From positions 29,176,934-29,240,933 of the forward strand of contig OZ026844.1 of NCBI GenBank assembly GCA_964023205.1: DNA of 64,000 nucleotides. Direction: 5' to 3'. The number at the start of each line of letters is the position of its first letter. Within the stretch, counting starts at the first letter, position 1. The position numbers and the translations under genes were made by a program. A model generated the notes under the pieces. The model was not told the origin of the DNA and did not search any database. It saw only the letters and a program-made list of their open reading frames with translations. This DNA is from Lutraria lutraria (Eukaryota; Mollusca; Bivalvia; Venerida; Mactridae). Of this stretch, positions 59,845 to 64,000 are shown one piece after another.

Positions 59845-61330
59845 ATGGAACAGTGGTCTTCAGCCTTCAGATGATGCACTCTGCCAATTAAATTAGGTTG
59901 TATGTTCTATCTCTGCTCCGGTTTCCTATCTGTCTGGGATATGCTAGTTGAGTGTCCCCATCCCAACTACTGAACCCAGTGTATTCCCCGCCACAAAAGA
60001 AGCACATCTGAAGCATATCTGAAGTACAAATTAAGCTTCCCCCTGGAGTATCAAAGAAGTACTTTTAAAGTCTCCTGCTTCAAGAGAACTTCATAGATAT
60101 AGATAAAATTACATATATGAAAGTAATGGTGAAGCGTATTTGAAGTCCCGTCCCAATTATGTTAATTAGCGCTTCAGATGTGCTTCAGTATGCAAATTAG
60201 GTTGAAGCGCATTTGAAGTCCCTTGTCAGAAGCGCCTTTGAAGTACAAACAGAAGCGCGTCTGAAGCACCTCAAAGAAGCGTCATTGAAGCCCCTACTTA
60301 TTTGAAGTCCCTGTTTGAAATTATGTTCAGACCATGCATCATGCTAAATCATGAAATGCCTAATATGCTATGTCTGCATCATCAGACAGTATTCAGAAAA
60401 AAGTATTCAGATATAATTCAGACATTTCTGAGACAATACTCAAAAATTATATTCAGATATTGTACATTGAGTTCACTCAGACTATATTCAGAGAAATATT
60501 CAGAAGTTTTTCAGACATGCAGAGCCAGTCTTTCCTTAAATAATTTAATTATGATTGGAAAGCTTAACTTAACAATAATAGCAGTTGATCACATTATAAG
60601 ATGGGGATTAATTATGTATGTACCTAACTACAACACAGTCAAATTGCAGCTTCTCAAGTGTTTCATCACTCCCCACCCACTTGATTTTATCATAATTGTC
60701 TCTAAATAAATATGAAACTGTCATGTTAGGTTTTCTGCAGGTGTAAAACATTTATCTATACAAGAACTTAAAGACCAGTACACTTACCAGTGTATTAACA
60801 TCATAGTTTTAGCAGTTTTTCCATTTTCATTATTGGCACACTTTTTCTGATTATAACAGTCAGCCATTTTTTGAATTTACACCATGTGACCTGTGATGTC
60901 ATCAAACATCATCATTCCTTTAAATATACTGAAGCGCTTATGAAGCCCCTCCTTATAAGAAATAGATAAAATCAATCCATCCCAAAGTCTATGAAGTACT
61001 TCTAAAGTCCCCATGCGCTTCGGTGGAGCAGGGACTTCATCTGAAGCATGATCAAGAAGTATGAAAGAAGTCCCCGGGACTTCAGATGAAGCGGGTCTTT
61101 AAATTTTGCAGCGCTAATGAAGTACTTCAGAAGTACGATTGAAGCAGAGGCTTTAACCAAAGCCTCTGCTTCATTTGTGGCGGGGTTGTGTTTAGAAAAT
61201 CACAGGAAATGAGTGAGACGTGTATATTGGTGCTTTACACTTGACACAATAAAGAACCTGGAAAACGATTTAATTTCTCTCCCCTCTCTATGGCAGCTCT
61301 GAAATGTCCATATAGCTGTTGAATGGACTG
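59845..61330 (+). mobile_element. SINE (51385 type) split by a 1.2-kb insertion
   Basis: Left part 59845-59985 has the tRNA-like head and AGTGTCCCCATCCCAACTAC. Right part 61186-61330 resumes with TTTAGAAAATCAC, ACAATAAAGAACCTGGAAAA and CTCCCCTCTCTATGGCAGC, in the order found uninterrupted at 51385-51715. This dates the insertion of 59986-61185 after the SINE. Confidence 0.7.
59986..61185. mobile_element. 1.2-kb TIR element made of dispersed TGAAG words
   Basis: Ends are CCCCGCCACAAA (59986-59997) and TTTGTGGCGGGG (61174-61185). The outer several hundred bases on each side are crowded with GAAGC/GAAGT words and their complements (for example AAGCGCATTTGAAGTCCC, GAAGTACTTC). A perfect hairpin (GAAGCAGAGGCTTT and its complement) lies at 61141-61172 next to the right TIR. 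The middle (60320-60900) is ordinary AT-rich sequence without convincing coding. No target duplication was recognised. Confidence 0.75.
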
Positions 61331-61616
61331 ATACAAGACTAACTATACTTTATTCTATTGTTTTATCAGCAGTCCCATTTTAATGCCTCACTGAAATTAT
61401 TATATCCTTGACTTCTACATGTGTTTGTCAAAGGGTTATAGCGTCCCAGATTTACTAAAAACATATATCAGCTTGAGTTTAAAAAGTGTATACTATATTT
61501 GATTTGTATTACTTACAGAGACCCTAAAATTCATGTACATTATTGATCCCGGGCAGCGGTTATGTTTTAAAAGCCATGTTCCATACTATCTAAATAGAGC
61601 TAGATGTACTTGATAC

Positions 61617-61638
61617 TATATATATATATATATATATA
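61617..61638. repeat. (TA)n microsatellite, left of palindrome
   Basis: About ten TA units; a matching tract lies at 61835-61862 on the other side of the palindrome. Confidence 0.85.
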
Positions 61639-61673
61639 AAATGTTAAAAAATATATCCGAGTCAAGCAAATTA

Positions 61674-61831
61674 ATAATGAAAAATAACTAACATTCCATA
61701 GGTATTATTCTATATTTCATTTGCCGACCGGTTTCGTCACTGACTCATCAGGGCAAAAGTGATGAGTCAGTGACGAAACCGGTCGGCAAATGAAACATAA
61801 AATAATACCTATGGAATGTTAGTTATTTTTC

Positions 61832-61836
<5 letters not shown>
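61674..61836. mobile_element. 163-bp palindrome with hammerhead motifs (Penelope-like end?)
   Basis: Arms 61674-61750 and 61760-61836 are 77-bp inverted repeats with about two mismatches around the 9-base centre GGGCAAAAG. Each arm contains the word GTCAGTGACGAAACCGGTCG, the 3' core of a hammerhead ribozyme. (TA)n tracts flank both sides. Hammerhead motifs of this kind are known from the terminal repeats of Penelope-like retroelements; no reverse-transcriptase sequence is in the window. Confidence 0.75.
61720..61757 (-). ncRNA. Hammerhead ribozyme motif (type I-like, minimal stem III)
   Basis: Read on the minus strand from 61757. Stem I strand UUUGCC (61757-61752), core CUGAUGA (61751-61745), stem II GUC/GAC with loop AGU (61744-61736), core GAA (61735-61733), stem III ACCGGU, self-complementary and without a loop (61732-61727), then C61726 and the predicted cleavage, followed by stem I strand GGCAAA (61725-61720), which pairs exactly with UUUGCC. 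All conserved core positions are present. The loopless ACCGGU would be unstable in a monomer but could pair between two molecules, so dimeric cleavage is likely. The plus-strand counterpart in the other arm has G in place of the first core C and lacks the stem I partner, so it should be inactive. Confidence 0.75.
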
Positions 61837-61866
<30 letters not shown>

Positions 61867-62673
61867 GTTATGGTACACTGTACAGGGGTCATAATGATGG
61901 TATAGAACCAGGGATTATTACAGATAGATCTATATACATGTAGATCTATTATATATATATAGTGTCTGATGCAATAAATGTATCACAACATTCCTACATA
62001 CCCAATTTGCCATGTGCGTAGTTTCAGTTGATTCGCGCGTAAAGTTCTAGTCGTTATCAAGGGAAGTAACCCAATACAACTAAAATTTACCAAATCTACG
62101 AGTTATTTCCCTTGCTTAAAATGAAAAACCTTGACCGACTTCTCGCTGAATATTCAGTAATGTAAACAACACTCCTATCCCGATTTTTATCAGATCACCG
62201 ACTTATTTTTCCATGGTCGTTTACCCATGGTACGTTAATTTCTTTATTTTGTCACGAGGTTGCCGATGTAAAGTTTACGATAGTATTCTCGTGAAACCTG
62301 CAGCTTACAATTTTTTTAATTCATAATTATGTTGATCTAGCTTGCCGTCTTAGGATTATAAATTATACTTTTTTATACTTAAATCCAACCACGTCGTGGC
62401 CTGAATCAATATTTAAGCAATATGTGAACATCATTAATTAATAACTGACAACTTATTTCCTCTTTACAAACCGTTTCAAAAGACCACGTGGTTCATTTCA
62501 CAATCAAATTGGTGCGATGTGTCACCATTAAGTCATGACTTCAGTATGTATGTATTTACGCGCGATATTTATCATAATATATATAAACCATTCAGTTAGA
62601 ATAGAACATGTTGAAATCTTAAAATAACCGACGACTTGAGTTTTTAATGGTGGATATTTTACCAATCCTACCT

Positions 62674-62703
62674 GAGACATAGATAACATGTTATCTATGT
62701 CTC
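62674..62703. repeat. Perfect 30-bp palindrome
   Basis: GAGACATAGATAAC followed by its complement with centre AACATGTT, no mismatch. AATCCTAC occurs on both sides (62664-62671 and 62705-62712), close to but not exactly abutting the palindrome. Confidence 0.8.
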
Positions 62704-63297
62704 TAATCCTACTCACGTAACAAAAGTGGTTACAAGTTTTAAACGTAAGATAAAATTAGACCAGACATTTACGTACATTTGTAATTCAATCACGTGTTTT
62801 ATATCAAAGAAATATTAAATGTGTGTACATCAAGTAAACAATAAACTAGAAGATAGAATTTCGTTTGTCACAAAATTCACACTGCAATTAATGTCGTTTC
62901 GGCTGATGGATTGTCTTTTCTGTTGTTTCCAAATGCACTTCTCCTTCTACGATATTAATGCACAGGGCTCTCGTGCATGAACTATTTAGGTCTACAAGGA
63001 CATGGCGCCAAAAAAGATGTGCTTTACAAAAACTATACACTTGTCATTTTGGAGTTATTTACATCCCAGTCTCCCCTTGAAGGCCTCTAATCTGGGTGTA
63101 CTAGTAGTGTGTTCCATATAGTCGCACGGCTGAGAGGAAGAACGAGTGTCCAAGGTAGTCAGTTCTACAGAATGACACAAATAACCGAGAGTACTAATAA
63201 TCTAGTAGCAAATTTATACGTGTTGTCTGACGTCTTTAAACATCTTTATTTAGTAACTATTTATTATCAGCCATGTAACTTGTTTACTGCCTGGCAT

Positions 63298-63549
63298 CAT
63301 AGGAGCTCGAAGTCAGGTATTGTTTTTTTTCGGCAATTTTGCACTTTTCACATGTGATATTACCCAAACTTTAATAACCCGGTCGTATTTTGTCCAAATA
63401 TTGACTTTTGTAAATCACTTGAAAACGGGTCGGGTAATCTGAAGTCAATATTTGGACAAAATACGACCGAGTTATTAAAGTTTGGGTAATATTACATGTG
63501 AAAAGGGCAAAATTGCCGAAAAAACAATTCCTGACTTCGAGCTCCTATG
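63298..63549. mobile_element. 252-bp foldback MITE with 8-bp target duplication
   Basis: Ends CATAGGAGCTCGAAGTCAGG and its exact complement. Arms of over 100 bp pair nearly throughout (TATTACCCAAACTTTAATAA, AAATATTGACTT and their complements). CCTGGCAT precedes (63290-63297) and follows (63550-63557) the element: an 8-bp target-site duplication, as made by hAT-type transposases. No coding capacity. Confidence 0.85.
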
Positions 63550-63770
63550 CCTGGCATAATAATACAGTGGCATTTCCAATAAGCGAAAAGTGATATAGAT
63601 ATTGGCCCGCATTTTAAGCAATTTGATTGGCTGCTAGAGTAGGGCCAAAAAGTGATATAGATTTTAGCTGAAATGGGGACTATCTTGTATAAGTAATTTG
63701 CCATTCATGTGGTTTCAAAACATTTAAAATGAAACTGATTCAGATAATAAGGTTATTTAATAAAATTGTC

Positions 63771-63906
63771 AATAAATCAGTGATTTGATATAGGCCCTGT
63801 TATTTGTCCTCGGGACAGTCGTATTTGGCCCTCGGCCTTCGGCTTGGGCTAATATACGACTGCCCTCTGACAAATAATAGGGCCTATATCAAATCACTGA
63901 TTTATT
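63771..63906. repeat. 136-bp foldback with about 55-bp arms
   Basis: AATAAATCAGTGATTTGATA and TAGGCCCTGTTATTTGTC on the left are matched by complements on the right, ending ATCACTGATTTATT. The centre is GGCCCTCGGCCTTCGGCTTG. The centre is GC-rich in an AT-rich setting. Confidence 0.8.
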
Positions 63907-64000
63907 AATATATAATAATGGTTGTGTTCTTGTGCGCGTGATGTTGGCCTCTTCAAACCAGTTCTAACATTGTGTACTCTCGTTTTGGTATGTTACTATA

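Larger units (their letters stand above)
56060..64000. other. 3' flank of the KLHL gene; no further gene seen
   Basis: No second gene is recognised. ATTAAA at 56361 and AATAAA at 56850 are candidate polyadenylation signals for the KLHL transcript; neither is decisive. Stretches 56860-58070, 58420-59270, 59360-59840, 61860-62660 and 62710-63280 show only AT-rich sequence and minor repeats, such as two 'TAACACTCAGAC' units near 57400-57460. The other stretches are filled by the elements listed separately. Confidence 0.5.

Noticed and set aside
60302..60709. 135-residue open frame inside the 1.2-kb TIR element
   Set aside because: Built partly from 'TATTCAGA'-like repeats, with no transposase motif or domain similarity; probably chance.
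62674..62712. Small transposon with an 8-bp duplication (AATCCTAC) around the 30-bp palindrome
   Set aside because: The direct repeats do not abut the palindrome symmetrically and the element would be implausibly short; kept only as a palindrome.

Overview
This is eukaryotic nuclear DNA, AT-rich, with three intron-split protein genes separated by long repeat-filled stretches. I think it comes from a bivalve or related mollusc. The reasons are the architecture of the predicted proteins, the abundance of tRNA-derived SINEs, and dispersed elements carrying a TGACCTTTGACCT core; I recognise that element type from molluscan sequence but could not search for it. There are no bacterial-type operons, rRNA genes or CRISPR arrays.

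Layout. (1) 1-6417: no gene seen, only dispersed repeats. (2) 6418-22794, + strand: a 21-exon gene whose exons join in frame with GT/AG introns to give a secreted protein of 1143 residues. It has a signal peptide, about 790 residues of alternating beta-rich, Asn-glycosylation-rich modules, one F5/8 type C (discoidin) domain and a C-terminal region with two Asp-box motifs. (3) 22795-27202: intergenic, with repeats and a 16-bp minisatellite. (4) 27203-34181, - strand: a three-exon gene for a 402-residue type II membrane glycosyltransferase of the sugar-binding DXD (GT32-like) family. Its 5.5-kb first intron holds an 80-bp satellite of about 34 units. (5) 34182-49922: no gene seen; SINEs, several families of inverted-repeat elements and foldback hairpins. 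(6) 49949-56059, + strand: a four-coding-exon BTB-BACK-Kelch (KLHL-type) gene of 611 residues. (7) 56060-64000: the 3' flank, with many inverted-repeat elements, including a 1.2-kb element inserted in a SINE and a palindrome that carries a complete hammerhead-ribozyme core.

The three genes do not form an obvious pathway: one product is extracellular, one is a Golgi-type enzyme and one is a probable Cul3 substrate adaptor. What dominates the window is the mobile DNA. At least ten families of short elements with terminal inverted repeats (TIRs) are visible, most with two or more copies here. Several have diagnosable target-site duplications (TA, TTAA, 8 bp, 9 bp). The satellite appears to be an internal expansion of one of these families. 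All coordinates of repeat ends were read by eye and can be off by a few bases.
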